The translations under genes were made by a program, and so were the position numbers. Below are positions 55,345 through 64,000 of a stretch of DNA of 64,000 nucleotides, piece by piece. A model generated the notes under the pieces. The model did no database searches and was not told the DNA's origin. It saw only the letters and a program-made list of their open reading frames with translations. Every line of letters begins with the position of its first letter. Positions within the stretch are counted from its first letter, which is position 1. Source of the stretch: Achromobacter xylosoxidans A8 (GTDB taxonomy: Bacteria > Pseudomonadota > Gammaproteobacteria > Burkholderiales > Burkholderiaceae_B); NCBI RefSeq assembly GCF_000165835.1, contig NC_014640.1:2356001-2420000 (forward strand). The letters are read 5' to 3'.

Positions 55345-57160
55345 AATTTCTTCCGGATCCGCCGGCCTGAGCGCTGCTCGGGCCGGCTCGTCTACGACCC
55401 TCAATGATGCACCCAACAACGGGGCTGGCTTTGCCAGCCCCGTTGTGTGTCTGTACGGCAAAGGCGTCGCCAAGGGCTATGCGATTGGTCGCGCGGTCGT
55501 CATGGGCGCGGCGGCGCTGGAGGTCGCGCACTACCGCATTTCGCCCGAAGACGTGCCTGCGGAAAGCAGCCGGCTCACCGATGCGCTGGCTTCGGCGCAG
55601 CAGGAACTGCTGCAGCTGGCCGACACCTTGCCGGCAGATGCGCCGCGCGAGCTCGGCGCCATGCTCAACGTGCACAGCCTGCTGCTGGGCGATCCGCTAC
55701 TGGCCGAACAGACCCTGGCGCTGATCGCCGAGCGTCACTACAACGCCGAATGGGCCTTGACGACGCAGGGGCAGATCCTGGGCCAGCAGTTCGACGCCAT
55801 GGAAGACGAGTACCTGCGCGAGCGCGGGGCCGACGTGCGTCAGGTCATCGAACGGGTGCTGCATGTGCTGGCCGGCACCTCGGCCATCCTGCCCGACATG
55901 TCCCACATGGGCGGCGACGACGCGCTGGTGGTGGTGGCTCACGACATTTCGCCCGCCGACATGCTGCGTCTGCGCGGCGGCCGGTTCGCCGCCTTCGTGA
56001 CGGACCTGGGCGGCCCCACTTCGCATACCGCCATCGTGGCGCGCAGCATGGCCGTGCCCGCCGTGGTGGCCATGGGCAATGTGCGCGAACTGGTCCGCGA
56101 CGGCGACATGCTGATCATCGACGGCGCGGCCGGCGCGGTGATCGTCAACCCGTCCAACCGCATCCTCGAGGAATACCGGCGCCGCCAATCGGCCTATGCC
56201 GACGAGCGCGCCGAGTTGAGCCTGCTGCGCGACGAGCCCTCGGTCACGCTGGACGGCATCGACGTGGTGCTGCACGCCAATATCGAACTGCCGGAGGAAG
56301 CCGCGCTGGCGCTGGCGTCCGGCGCGCATGGCATCGGCTTGTTCCGCAGCGAGTTCCTCTTCATGGGACGTCCGGACTTGCCGGGCGAGGAAGAGCAGTA
56401 CGAAGCCTACTCGTCGGTGGTCAGGGTGATGGCCGGCCGGCCCGTCACCATCCGCACGCTGGACATAGGCTCGGACAAGACGCTGGACGGCGAGGCCACC
56501 GTGGCCACCAATCCCGCGCTGGGGCAGCGCGCCATCCGCTATTGCCTGGCGCGCCCGGAGATGTTCGCGACGCAGCTGCGCGCCATTTTGCGGGCGTCGG
56601 CCCATGGGCCGGTACGCCTGCTGATTCCCATGATCGCCCATATGCACGAGGTGGTGGCGACCAAGGCAGCCATCGAATCCGCCCGCCGCGAGCTCGATGC
56701 GCGTGGCCAGGCCTACGCGCCCCATATGGAAGTGGGCGCGATGGTCGAGGTGCCCGCCATCGCCATCGCCATCGAACCTTTCGCGCAGGCGCTGGATTTC
56801 CTGTCCATCGGCACCAATGACCTGATCCAGTACACGCTGGCGATCGATCGCGGCGACCACGACGTGGCATCCCTGTACGATCCGTTGCATCCGGCGGTGC
56901 TGCGCCTGGTCGCACACACCATCAACGCCGGCGAGCGGGCCGGCAAACCTGTTGCGGTGTGCGGCGAGATGGCAGGGGATTCGCGCATGACCCGGCTGTT
57001 GCTGGGCCTGGGGCTGACCGAGTTCTCCATGCATCCGCAGCAATTGCTGGACGTCAAGCGCGAGGTCCGGCGCGCGCACTCCAACGCCTTGCGCGTGAAG
57101 GTGGCCAGCGCCTTGAACCGCGCCTTGCCGGTAGACCTGGATACGCTGGACCTGGCCTAG
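55331..57160 (+). CDS. ptsI: PTS enzyme I, phosphoenolpyruvate-protein phosphotransferase (609 aa)
   Basis: First enzyme of the phosphorelay; takes phosphate from PEP to HPr. Active histidine H232 lies in GGPTSHTAIVARSMAVP; PEP-binding segments GIGLFRSEFLFMGR, RTLDIGSDK and GEMAGDSRMTRLLLGLG follow. Homology begins at CLYGKGVAKGYAIGRAVVMG, about residue 40. Starting at GTG 55331 (overlapping ptsH) leaves a 35-40 residue N-terminal extension of low complexity; an internal GTG (55445) would give 571 residues, close to the E. coli size, but has no ribosome site and follows a 9-bp hairpin (55421-55441). The start is therefore unsettled. Confidence 0.93.
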   Translation: MSRNRISSGSAGLSAARAGSSTTLNDAPNNGAGFASPVVCLYGKGVAKGYAIGRAVVMGAAALEVAHYRISPEDVPAESSRLTDALASAQQELLQLADTLPADAPRELGAMLNVHSLLLGDPLLAEQTLALIAERHYNAEWALTTQGQILGQQFDAMEDEYLRERGADVRQVIERVLHVLAGTSAILPDMSHMGGDDALVVVAHDISPADMLRLRGGRFAAFVTDLGGPTSHTAIVARSMAVPAVVAMGNVRELVRDGDMLIIDGAAGAVIVNPSNRILEEYRRRQSAYADERAELSLLRDEPSVTLDGIDVVLHANIELPEEAALALASGAHGIGLFRSEFLFMGRPDLPGEEEQYEAYSSVVRVMAGRPVTIRTLDIGSDKTLDGEATVATNPALGQRAIRYCLARPEMFATQLRAILRASAHGPVRLLIPMIAHMHEVVATKAAIESARRELDARGQAYAPHMEVGAMVEVPAIAIAIEPFAQALDFLSIGTNDLIQYTLAIDRGDHDVASLYDPLHPAVLRLVAHTINAGERAGKPVAVCGEMAGDSRMTRLLLGLGLTEFSMHPQQLLDVKREVRRAHSNALRVKVASALNRALPVDLDTLDLA

Positions 57161-57175
57161 GCGGTTCGCCGCTAC

Positions 57176-57218
57176 AAGAAAAATGGCGCCGGGGCGATAC
57201 GCCCCGGCGCCATTTTTT
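57176..57218. terminator. Bidirectional terminator between ptsI and amtB
   Basis: 15-bp perfect stem (57181-57195 with 57201-57215), 5-nt loop, flanked by A-run and T-run, so it can stop transcription of both convergent genes. Confidence 0.9.
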
Positions 57219-57221
57219 CGT

Positions 57222-57253
57222 TCATGCCCGCCGCTGTCGTGCGGCGGGCATGA
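57222..57253. repeat. Second perfect hairpin between ptsI and amtB
   Basis: 13-bp perfect inverted repeat (TCATGCCCGCCGC / GCGGCGGGCATGA) with loop TGTCGT, just after the bidirectional terminator. No T-run on either side. Confidence 0.6.
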
Positions 57254-57262
57254 GACTCGCGT

Positions 57263-58501
57263 TTAGCTGTGGTAGGCGGATTCGCCGTGGCTGGTGACGT
57301 CCAGGCCTTCGCGCTCCTGGTCTTCCGGCACCCGCATGCCGCACAGGGCGTTGGCGATCTTGTAGGCGATCCAAGCCACTACGCCGGACCATACGATGGT
57401 CAGCAACACGCCTTCCAGCTGGACCCACAGTTGGTGGCCGATCATGCCGGGCTCGGCCAGGCCGGGTCCACCCAGGATCTGCGCGTTGAACACGCCCGTC
57501 AGCAGGGCGCCGACGATGCCGCCTACGCCGTGCACGCCGAATACGTCCAGCGCGTCATCGGCGCGCAGCAGGCGCTTCAGGCCGTTCACGCCCCAGACGC
57601 AGACGATGCCGGCGATGACACCGATGACCAGCGCGCCCACCGGACCCACCAGGCCGGCGGCCGGGGTGATACCGACCAGGCCGGCGACGGCGCCTGAAGC
57701 GGCGCCCAGCATCGAGGGCTTGCCCTTGACGGCCCACTCGGTGAACAGCCAGGACAGCACGGCGCCCGCGGTTGCGATCATCGTGTTGAAAAAGGCCAGC
57801 GTGGCATTTTCATTGGCGGCTAGCGCCGAACCGGCGTTGAACCCGAACCAGCCCACCCACAGCAGCGCCGCGCCAACGAAGGTCATGGGCAGATTGTGCG
57901 GCTGCATGGCTTCGCGGCCGTAGCCCACGCGCTTGCCCACCACATAGGCGCCCACCAAGCCAGCCACGCCGGCATTGATGTGCACCACGGTGCCGCCGGC
58001 GAAGTCCAGCGCGCCCTTGGCGTTGAGCAGGCCCGGCGCCGTTTCAGACGCGAACCAGACCATATGGGCGATCGGCACGTAGGCGAACGTGAACCAGATC
58101 ACCGTGAACACCAGCACCGCCGAGAAGCGGGCGCGTTCGGCAAAGCTGCCGACGATCAGCGCGCAGGTAATGCCGGCGAAGGTGGCCTGGAACGAGGCGA
58201 ACAGCAGTTCGGTCAGCGAGTTCGACATGGCGTACTTGCCGTCGGACGGGGTGAACATGCCGGAGAAGAAGGCGCGCGACAGGCCGCCGAAGAAGGCGTT
58301 GCCCTCGGTGAACGCGAGGGAATATCCATAGATGAACCAGAGCACCAGGCCCAGCACGAACGTGCACAGCACTTGCAGCAATACGGACAGCACGTTCTTG
58401 CTGCGCACCAGGCCGCCATAGAACATCGCCAGACCAGGTACGGCCATCATCAATACAAGCAGGGTAGAGACGAGCAACCAGGAAATATCCGCTTTATCCA
58501 T
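57263..58501 (-). CDS. amtB: Ammonium transporter AmtB (412 aa)
   Basis: Trimeric inner-membrane ammonium channel. Signature DFAGGTVVHINAGVAGLVGAYVVGKR and the twin pore histidines (VVHINAG and VFGVHGVGGIVGALLTG) are present, with eleven hydrophobic segments. It starts directly with a membrane helix (ISWLLVSTLLVLMMAVPGLAMFYGGLVR) and lacks the long signal peptide of E. coli AmtB. It follows glnK by 28 nt; GlnK docks on AmtB to shut it when nitrogen is plentiful. Confidence 0.96.
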   Translation of the reverse strand: MDKADISWLLVSTLLVLMMAVPGLAMFYGGLVRSKNVLSVLLQVLCTFVLGLVLWFIYGYSLAFTEGNAFFGGLSRAFFSGMFTPSDGKYAMSNSLTELLFASFQATFAGITCALIVGSFAERARFSAVLVFTVIWFTFAYVPIAHMVWFASETAPGLLNAKGALDFAGGTVVHINAGVAGLVGAYVVGKRVGYGREAMQPHNLPMTFVGAALLWVGWFGFNAGSALAANENATLAFFNTMIATAGAVLSWLFTEWAVKGKPSMLGAASGAVAGLVGITPAAGLVGPVGALVIGVIAGIVCVWGVNGLKRLLRADDALDVFGVHGVGGIVGALLTGVFNAQILGGPGLAEPGMIGHQLWVQLEGVLLTIVWSGVVAWIAYKIANALCGMRVPEDQEREGLDVTSHGESAYHS

Positions 58502-58529
58502 TTTCAGGCTCCATTGAGTCTTTATTTAT

Positions 58530-59024
<495 letters not shown>

Positions 59025-59409
59025 GCAGCGCCAGTCCTTGGGGCAAGCAACCAAATATGTTTTCAGCCCGATATTTGTAGCAAATTGATGCGAGTTTTAT
59101 TGCGTTTTATGTTGGCATATGAATGATTTTGTCGGGCCGTCAGCGAGCCTGGCGCTCCCCGCAAAGCCATGCGGAGCGGGCCTCTGGCTCAAATTGGCGG
59201 AGGCATTGAAGCAATGCGGGAAGATGCCGGAATCGGCGAAATGGACGCAGGTTCGTGATACGAGGGTTTACACCGGCCAGCTTGTTGTCCAGGGGCGCCT
59301 GCAGAAGAATCAATATCAGTTCAAGCCTGTCCCCGAACAGGCTGTGCCGCAGGCGGAGTTCTGTATTGAAGGATCTCCCAAAAGAAAGCAGGAACGGGAA
59401 GGGGCAGTC
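59025..59409. other. Intergenic region before the lipoprotein gene
   Basis: 385 bp. A frame open from 59119 runs in phase into the lipoprotein gene, but it would bury the lipoprotein signal and shows no recognisable domain, so it is taken as untranslated. No clear promoter hexamers found. Confidence 0.5.
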
Positions 59410-59820
59410 ATGAAGATCCACCGCAAGGCTTTCTACACTCTGGTCCTGGCCGCGTCGCTCGCCGCGCTGGCCGGCTGCAACAAGGAAGACAAGGCCGCCG
59501 CGCCGGCCGCCTCCGCTCCTGCGCCTGCTGCTACGACTCCTGCGGCGCCGCCTCCACCCGCGACCACACCTTCCACGGCTGCCCCCGCAGCGGGCGCTTC
59601 GGCGTCCATTCCGGCCGAGTGCGAGGCCTACATCGCCAAGGTCAATGCTTGCATGGACAAGCTGGGCAGCGGCAATCCGGCTGCCGCCGCGATCAAGGAA
59701 CAGCTGGACGCAGCCAGGGCGCAATGGGGGGCGGTCAGCGACAAGACGCAGTTGGCGACGCAATGCAAGCAGTCGTCGGATACGTTCACGCAGTCGGCAA
59801 GCCAGATGGGTTGCCCGTAA
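59410..59820 (+). CDS. Small Ala/Pro-rich lipoprotein (136 aa)
   Basis: Signal peptide FYTLVLAASLAALAGC with lipobox LAGC (Cys at residue 21), so the mature protein is lipid-anchored. Then a linker of about 50 residues of Ala, Pro and Thr, and a compact C-terminal domain (IPAECEAYIAKVNACMDKLGSGNPAAAAIKEQLDAARAQW...QCKQSSDTFTQSASQMGC) with five cysteines, probably forming disulfides. Function unknown; the helical Cys-containing domain recurs in betaproteobacterial lipoproteins of unknown role. ATG 59410 follows GGAAGGGG. Confidence 0.85.
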   Translation: MKIHRKAFYTLVLAASLAALAGCNKEDKAAAPAASAPAPAATTPAAPPPPATTPSTAAPAAGASASIPAECEAYIAKVNACMDKLGSGNPAAAAIKEQLDAARAQWGAVSDKTQLATQCKQSSDTFTQSASQMGCP

Positions 59821-59874
59821 CGATGTTGGTAGGGGGTTGCCGCCATGGCAGCCCGGTTTTCTCCTGTGCTTTGA

Positions 59875-59911
59875 AGGGCGGTCACCGCATGCGGCCCGCC
59901 CTCTTTTTTTG
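59875..59911 (+). terminator. Terminator of the lipoprotein gene
   Basis: 7-bp stem AGGGCGG / CCGCCCT with an inner CCGC/GCGG hairpin, then seven T. Confidence 0.8.
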
Positions 59912-60000
59912 GGGTGAGGGTGGCCCTTTTTTCGCCGCTGGCCCGGAAACCGTGCGCTGACGCACTACACTTCAGGTATCAAGAACACAGTGAGGCCGTC

Positions 60001-60252
60001 ATGAACAATCGCACCCAGTGGATGGAAGACATCCAGAAGAATATCTCCGACCTGATCGCCCGCAGTCCGGCCGCGGATGTCGAACGCAACGTGCGCGCGA
60101 TGATGACGCAGGCGTTCTCGAAGCTGGATCTTGTCACGCGCGAGGAATTCGACGTCCAATCCGATTTGCTGGCGCGCACTCGCGCCCGGGTGGATCAATT
60201 GGCTGCGCAGGTGCAGCAGCTGGAGTCGCGCCTGTCGGCACTGGACAAGTAA
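60001..60252 (+). CDS. ubiK: Ubiquinone biosynthesis accessory factor UbiK, BMFP/YqiC family (83 aa)
   Basis: Short coiled-coil protein: DIQKNISDLIARSPAADVERNVRAMMTQAFSKLDLVTREEFDVQSDLLARTRARVDQLAAQVQQLESRLSAL, with C-terminal trimeric coiled coil. Matches the YqiC/UbiK family, which assists aerobic ubiquinone synthesis through UbiJ. ATG 60001 is the family start. Own terminator follows. comM often lies next to it in related genomes. Confidence 0.9.
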   Translation: MNNRTQWMEDIQKNISDLIARSPAADVERNVRAMMTQAFSKLDLVTREEFDVQSDLLARTRARVDQLAAQVQQLESRLSALDK

Positions 60253-60295
60253 GCCCGCGGCGGCCGCGCCGCGGCCGGCCTGGATATTGCCCTCG

Positions 60296-60326
60296 AACGG
60301 CCGCGACTCCGCGGCCGTTTGCATTT
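60296..60326 (+). terminator. Terminator after ubiK
   Basis: 10-bp perfect stem (AACGGCCGCG / CGCGGCCGTT), ACTC loop, then TGCATTTT. Confidence 0.75.
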
Positions 60327-60434
60327 TGGGCGTGGGCTTGAGGCAGGCTGGCAGGATGCTTTTGTCACGGCCGCCGCCGCGGCGGCCTCGCGTTTGCGGA
60401 TACTGGCGGGTCCCGCCTTTTCTCGGAGACCGCC

Positions 60435-61964
60435 GTGACGCTAGCCGTTCTTGCCAGCCGGGCCCTGTGCGGCCTGGACGCCCATGCGGTGCGCGTGGAA
60501 ACGCATCTGGGTCCGGGGCTGCCCAGTTTCAACGTGGTCGGCCTGCCGGACACCGAGGTGCGCGAAAGCCGCGAGCGCGTGCGCGCGGCCATTCTCAACA
60601 GTGGTTTCGAGTTTCCACCGGGCAGGATCACCGTCAATCTTTCGCCCGCCGACATCCCCAAGGAGTCCGGGCGCTTCGATCTGCCCATCGCCCTGGGGCT
60701 GCTGTTGGCCTCTGGCCAGTTGGCCGCGCCGGTCGATGCCCGCGACCCGGAATCACCCGTCCAGGAACCATCCCTGGCCGGCCTGGTGCTGGCCGGGGAG
60801 CTGTCCCTGACCGGCGCGCTGGTGCCTGTCGCGGCCCCGCTGGTCATCGCGCTGAGCGTTGCCCGGGAAGCGCCCGGCGCCACGCTCATCCTGCCCGCGG
60901 GTAGCGCCGAGGAGGCCGCCTGGGTGCCGGGCTTGCGGGCGCTGTCGGCTCGCACCCTGGCCGACGTGGCAGCGCACGCGACCGGCGCCTGCCTGCTGCC
61001 CGATGCCGTGCCCAGGCCCTGGCCGGCCACGGCACCCGGGCCGTGCCTGTCGGACGTCCGCGGGCAGCCGGGCGCGCGGCGGGCCTTGGAGGTGGCTGCG
61101 GCGGGCGGCCATAGCCTCTTGATGATAGGGCCGCCGGGGGCGGGCAAGAGCATGCTGGCTGCGCGCCTGCCGGGCTTGCTGCCGCCGCTGGCGCGCAGCC
61201 AGGCGCTGGAAGTGGCTGCGGTGGCTGCGCTGGCAGGCCTGTCGGACGTGCCGGCGGGGCAGCCGCCGTTCCGGGCGCCGCACCATTCCGCCACGGCGGC
61301 GGCCCTGGTGGGCGGGGGCAGCCGTCCGCGTCCGGGCGAGATCAGCCTGGCGCATCATGGCGTGCTGTTCCTGGATGAATTGCCGGAATTCAGCCGGCGC
61401 ACGCTGGAGGCCCTGCGCGAGCCGCTGGAGACGGGCAGGGTGGTCATCGCGCGCGCCCTGCGGGCGGCGCAATTTCCCGCCCGCTTCCAGCTGGTGGCGG
61501 CCATGAACCCGTGCCCCTGCGGCTGGCGCGGGCATCCCGGGCGCGCCTGCGCCTGCACGCCGGACCAGGTGGCGCGTTACGCGGGCAAGATATCGGGCCC
61601 CTTGCTGGACCGCATCGATCTGCATGTGGCTTTGCCGCCATCCGACCCCGAGTGGATGGGCCAGCCGCCGGGGGAGGCGTCCGGCCCGGTCCGGGAGCGC
61701 GTGGCGCGCTGCCGCGAGCGCCAGTTGGCGCGCCAGGGCAAGCCCAATGCCGCGTTGGTGGGGGCGGAACTGGACGAGCATTGCCGTCTGGATAACGAGG
61801 GCCAGGCCTTGCTGCTGCAGGCAATGCGTCGTCTGGCCGGCTCGGCCCGGGCCATGCACCGGGCGCTGCGGGTGGCGCGCACGGTCGCCGACCTGGAGGG
61901 GGAGGACGCCCTCGGCGCCCGCCACATTGCCCAGGCGGTGCAGTACCGGCGGCCGGGCGTATGA
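60435..61964 (+). CDS. comM: ComM/YifB family AAA+ ATPase, magnesium-chelatase-like (509 aa)
   Basis: Hexameric helicase that helps branch migration during natural transformation. N-terminal domain (HAVRVETHLGPGLPSFNVVGLPDTEVRESRERVRAAILNSGFEFP), Walker A MIGPPGAGKSML, sensor region HHGVLFLDELPEFSRRTLEALREPLE, and the zinc-finger-like AAMNPCPCGWRGHPGRACACTP. Normal length. GTG 60435 start has GGAG upstream. Presence suggests, but does not prove, competence for DNA uptake. Confidence 0.95.
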   Translation: MTLAVLASRALCGLDAHAVRVETHLGPGLPSFNVVGLPDTEVRESRERVRAAILNSGFEFPPGRITVNLSPADIPKESGRFDLPIALGLLLASGQLAAPVDARDPESPVQEPSLAGLVLAGELSLTGALVPVAAPLVIALSVAREAPGATLILPAGSAEEAAWVPGLRALSARTLADVAAHATGACLLPDAVPRPWPATAPGPCLSDVRGQPGARRALEVAAAGGHSLLMIGPPGAGKSMLAARLPGLLPPLARSQALEVAAVAALAGLSDVPAGQPPFRAPHHSATAAALVGGGSRPRPGEISLAHHGVLFLDELPEFSRRTLEALREPLETGRVVIARALRAAQFPARFQLVAAMNPCPCGWRGHPGRACACTPDQVARYAGKISGPLLDRIDLHVALPPSDPEWMGQPPGEASGPVRERVARCRERQLARQGKPNAALVGAELDEHCRLDNEGQALLLQAMRRLAGSARAMHRALRVARTVADLEGEDALGARHIAQAVQYRRPGV

Positions 61965-62013
61965 TTGCCGGCACCTATCCCATGTGGGCCAGGCGCACGC
62001 CATGCCGGGCGAC

Positions 62014-62043
62014 TCGACAAAATACGGGAAATCACCATATAAT
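62014..62043 (+). promoter_or_regulatory. Promoter of rpmI-rplT-pheST
   Basis: -35-like TCGACA (62014-62019), 18-bp spacer, perfect -10 TATAAT (62038-62043). Leaves a leader of about 200 nt. Confidence 0.7.
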
Positions 62044-62049
62044 CAAAGG

Positions 62050-62254
62050 CTTTCCTGGATCCGAGTCAGATTTGACCCCTCCAGGGGAGAAGCCGCCGGG
62101 CAGCAATGCTGGCGGGAAGTACCCAGGAAGTACCCCCCAGAAGTGGCAACAGGTCCCCAAGTTTTGCCGCCATGGAAGGCTACATCGGCCCTTCATGCGT
62201 CAAGCACCTGGCGTCATGTAAATCAACAATGAGTGTTTAGTTTAGGGAATCAAC
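62050..62254 (+). promoter_or_regulatory. Long untranslated leader of rpmI
   Basis: About 205 nt with no coding frame of note. It contains the direct repeat GGAAGTACCC (62117 region and again 11 nt on). Long leaders before rpmI-rplT hold the L20 autoregulation site in other bacteria; no structure was proved here. Confidence 0.4.
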
Positions 62255-62452
62255 ATGCCCAAGATGAAAACCAAGAAAAGCGCCTCCAAGCGCTTTAAGG
62301 TTCGCGGCAGCGGCTCCATCAAGCGTGGTCAGGCGTTCAAGCGTCACATCCTGACCAAGAAGACCACCAAGGCCAAGCGTCAACTGCGCGGCTCGACGGC
62401 GGTTCATGAATCCAACGTGGCCTCCGTCAAGGCCATGATGCCTTTCGCTTGA
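62255..62452 (+). CDS. rpmI: 50S ribosomal protein L35 (65 aa)
   Basis: [20 protein letters not shown] opening and [18 protein letters not shown], the L35 signature. Length exact. Basic, ribosome-bound. 17 nt before rplT. Separated here from infC by about 8.8 kb although they adjoin in many bacteria. Confidence 0.97.
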   Translation: MPKMKTKKSASKRFKVRGSGSIKRGQAFKRHILTKKTTKAKRQLRGSTAVHESNVASVKAMMPFA

Positions 62453-62469
62453 TCTAAGGGAGATCTACT

Positions 62470-62829
62470 ATGCCTCGCGTCAAACGCGGCGTAACTGCCC
62501 GCGCACGTCACAAGAAAGTCATTGCCGCCGCCAAGGGTTACCGTGGCCGCCGCGGTAATGTGTTCCGTATTGCCAAGCAAGCAGTCATGCGCGCTGGCCA
62601 ATACGCCTACCGCGACCGTCGTAACAAGAAGCGCACGTTCCGTGCTCTGTGGATCACGCGTATCAACGCCGCCGTCCGCGAACATGGCGTCAGCTACAGC
62701 GTGTTCATCGCTGGCCTGAAGAAGGCTTCGATCGAACTCGACCGCAAGGTTCTGGCCGACCTGGCCGTGCGCGACAAGGCCGGCTTTGCCGCCATCGTGC
62801 AGCAAGCCAAGGCTGCCTTGGCTGCCTGA
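62470..62829 (+). CDS. rplT: 50S ribosomal protein L20 (119 aa)
   Basis: [50 protein letters not shown] is the L20 signature; normal length. Assembly protein of the large subunit and known autoregulator of its operon in E. coli and Bacillus. Confidence 0.98.
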   Translation: MPRVKRGVTARARHKKVIAAAKGYRGRRGNVFRIAKQAVMRAGQYAYRDRRNKKRTFRALWITRINAAVREHGVSYSVFIAGLKKASIELDRKVLADLAVRDKAGFAAIVQQAKAALAA

Positions 62830-62856
62830 TCGCGCTTTAACTCATCGCGCATCGCT

Positions 62857-62890
62857 GCAAACGGGGCTGTAATGGCCCCGTTTGCGTTTT
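62857..62890 (+). terminator. Hairpin between rplT and pheS (terminator or attenuator)
   Basis: 11-bp perfect stem (GCAAACGGGGC / GCCCCGTTTGC), 7-nt loop, then GTTTT. Only 15 nt before pheS. No Phe-rich leader peptide fits in the 27 nt before it, so partial termination is more likely than classic attenuation. Confidence 0.75.
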
Positions 62891-62904
62891 GAAGGCTGGA
62901 TTTC

Positions 62905-63927
62905 ATGACTCAAACGGTTGACGACCTGGTCTCCCAGGCGCAAGAACGCTTCGCCGCCGCCACGGATGCTGCTGCGCTGGAAAATGCAAAGGCTCGGTTC
63001 CTGGGCAAGGAAGGCGCACTGACGGTGCTGCTCAAAGCCCTAGGCAAGCTCGAACCCGAGCAGAAGCGCGAGATGGGCGCCCGGATCAATCAGGCCAAGC
63101 AAAAGGTCGAAGAGCTTCTGAACCTGCGCCGCGCCGCGCTGGCACAGGCCGAACTGGACGCCCGCCTGGCATCCGAAACCATTGACGTCACCCTCCCGGG
63201 CCGCGGCCGCGCGCCGGGCGGCATCCATCCGGTGATCCGGACCTGGGAACGCGTGGAAGAGATTTTCCGTTCCATAGGCTTCGACGTGGCCGACGGCCCC
63301 GAAGTGGAAAACGACTGGACCAATTTCACCGCTTTGAACAGCCCGCTGGACCATCCCGCGCGTTCCATGCACGACACGTTCTACGTCGACATGAACGATG
63401 CCGACGGTCAGCCGCTGTTGCTGCGCACGCACACCAGCCCCATGCAGGTGCGTTACGCCCGCATGCACAAGCCGCCCATCAAGGTCATCGCGCCTGGGCG
63501 CACCTACCGCGTCGACAGCGACGCCACGCACTCGCCCATGTTCCACCAAGTGGAAGGGCTCTGGATTGCCGAGGACATCTCGTTCGCCGACCTGAAGGGC
63601 GTGTACACCGATTTCCTGCGCTGCTTCTTTGAAACCGACGACCTGGCCGTGCGTTTCCGCCCGTCGTTCTTCCCGTTCACGGAACCGTCCGCCGAAATCG
63701 ACATGATGTTCACCTCGGGTCCGAACCGCGGCCGCTGGCTGGAGATCTCCGGCTCGGGCCAGGTGCACCCGCAAGTGGTGCGCAACTTCGGCCTCGATCC
63801 CGAGCGCTACATCGGCTTCGCCTTCGGTTCCGGGCTCGAGCGCCTGACCATGTTGCGCTACGGCGTCAACGATCTGCGCCAGTTCTACGAAGGCGATTTG
63901 CGCTTCCTGCGCCAGTTCAACGAATAA
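62905..63927 (+). CDS. pheS: Phenylalanyl-tRNA synthetase alpha subunit (340 aa)
   Basis: Catalytic subunit. N-terminal coiled coil (residues 1-100), then [28 protein letters not shown], motif 2 [54 protein letters not shown] and motif 3 [32 protein letters not shown]. Normal length. pheT starts 13 nt later. Confidence 0.97.
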   Translation: MTQTVDDLVSQAQERFAAATDAAALENAKARFLGKEGALTVLLKALGKLEPEQKREMGARINQAKQKVEELLNLRRAALAQAELDARLASETIDVTLPGRGRAPGGIHPVIRTWERVEEIFRSIGFDVADGPEVENDWTNFTALNSPLDHPARSMHDTFYVDMNDADGQPLLLRTHTSPMQVRYARMHKPPIKVIAPGRTYRVDSDATHSPMFHQVEGLWIAEDISFADLKGVYTDFLRCFFETDDLAVRFRPSFFPFTEPSAEIDMMFTSGPNRGRWLEISGSGQVHPQVVRNFGLDPERYIGFAFGSGLERLTMLRYGVNDLRQFYEGDLRFLRQFNE

Positions 63928-63940
63928 CAGACGGCTGATC

Positions 63941-64000
63941 ATGCAATTTCCCGAATCCTGGCTGCGTACGCTGGTCAACCCCGCGATCGCCACCGATGAA
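63941..64000 (+). CDS. pheT: Phenylalanyl-tRNA synthetase beta subunit (first 20 codons, cut by right edge)
   Basis: MQFPESWLRTLVNPAIATDE, the standard PheT N-terminus, runs off the window. Position directly after pheS confirms it. Confidence 0.95.
   Translation, partial: MQFPESWLRTLVNPAIATDE

Noticed and set aside
59119..59409. 97-codon in-frame extension of the lipoprotein gene
   Set aside because: It would bury the lipoprotein signal peptide and has no recognisable features; GGAAGGGG marks ATG 59410.
62830..62904. Phe-codon attenuator before pheS
   Set aside because: A hairpin with T-tail is present but no Phe-rich reading frame fits between rplT and the hairpin.

Overview
The window is high-GC DNA whose gene content and order (leuC-leuD-leuB-asd-fimV-truA-trpF, gshB-EIIA-ptsH-ptsI, thrS-infC, rpmI-rplT-pheS-pheT, many TRAP and peptide transporters) point to a betaproteobacterium of the Burkholderiales, most likely family Alcaligenaceae (Achromobacter/Bordetella group). 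The genus call is inference from gene order and protein character; no database search was possible.

Region 1 (1-18,169, all on the minus strand) is a type I secretion and biofilm-adhesin cluster. Transcription order is: TolC-like outer-membrane channel, a 70-residue small protein, a LapB-type ABC exporter with a degenerate peptidase domain, an HlyD/LapC-type adaptor, a LuxR-type regulator, then three tandem giant RTX adhesins (2061 aa, 1396 aa, and a third cut by the left edge). The adhesins share an almost identical LapA-type retention module and a duplicated promoter region with a dyad at a fixed distance from each start. Two have a dialanine TAAV site expected for LapG-type proteolysis; the middle one has TAAA. 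No LapD or LapG is present in the window.

Region 2 (18,695-28,438) is conserved housekeeping: leuCDB, asd, a short FimV-like LysM protein carrying a collagen-like Gly-X-Y tract of about 150 residues, truA, an orphan Tat-type TRAP binding protein, trpF and a tRNA-Val(GAC) with a textbook promoter and terminator. trpB and trpA, which often follow trpF, are not there.

Region 3 (28,860-50,291) is accessory: a membrane diguanylate cyclase, a LysE exporter, a chemoreceptor, YbaN, a sugar-acid dehydratase with a complete TRAP transporter and divergent LacI regulator (with a perfect palindromic operator), a cupin, a peptide ABC transporter with a GntR/FCD regulator (two identical operator-like 11-mers), an ArnT-like glycosyltransferase, hemN and a NarL-type regulator.

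Region 4 (50,292-64,000) is translation, PTS and nitrogen: thrS preceded by what reads as a threonine-codon attenuator, infC with an AUC start, gshB, EIIA-Man, HPr and EI (a PTS lacking EIIB/EIIC here), glnK-amtB on the opposite strand behind a sigma-54 promoter with two NtrC sites, a small lipoprotein, ubiK, comM, and then rpmI-rplT-pheS-pheT with its own promoter. The thrS-infC and rpmI-rplT-pheST blocks, contiguous in many bacteria, are separated here by about 8.8 kb.

No insertion sequences, CRISPR arrays, phage genes, rRNA genes or origins were seen.
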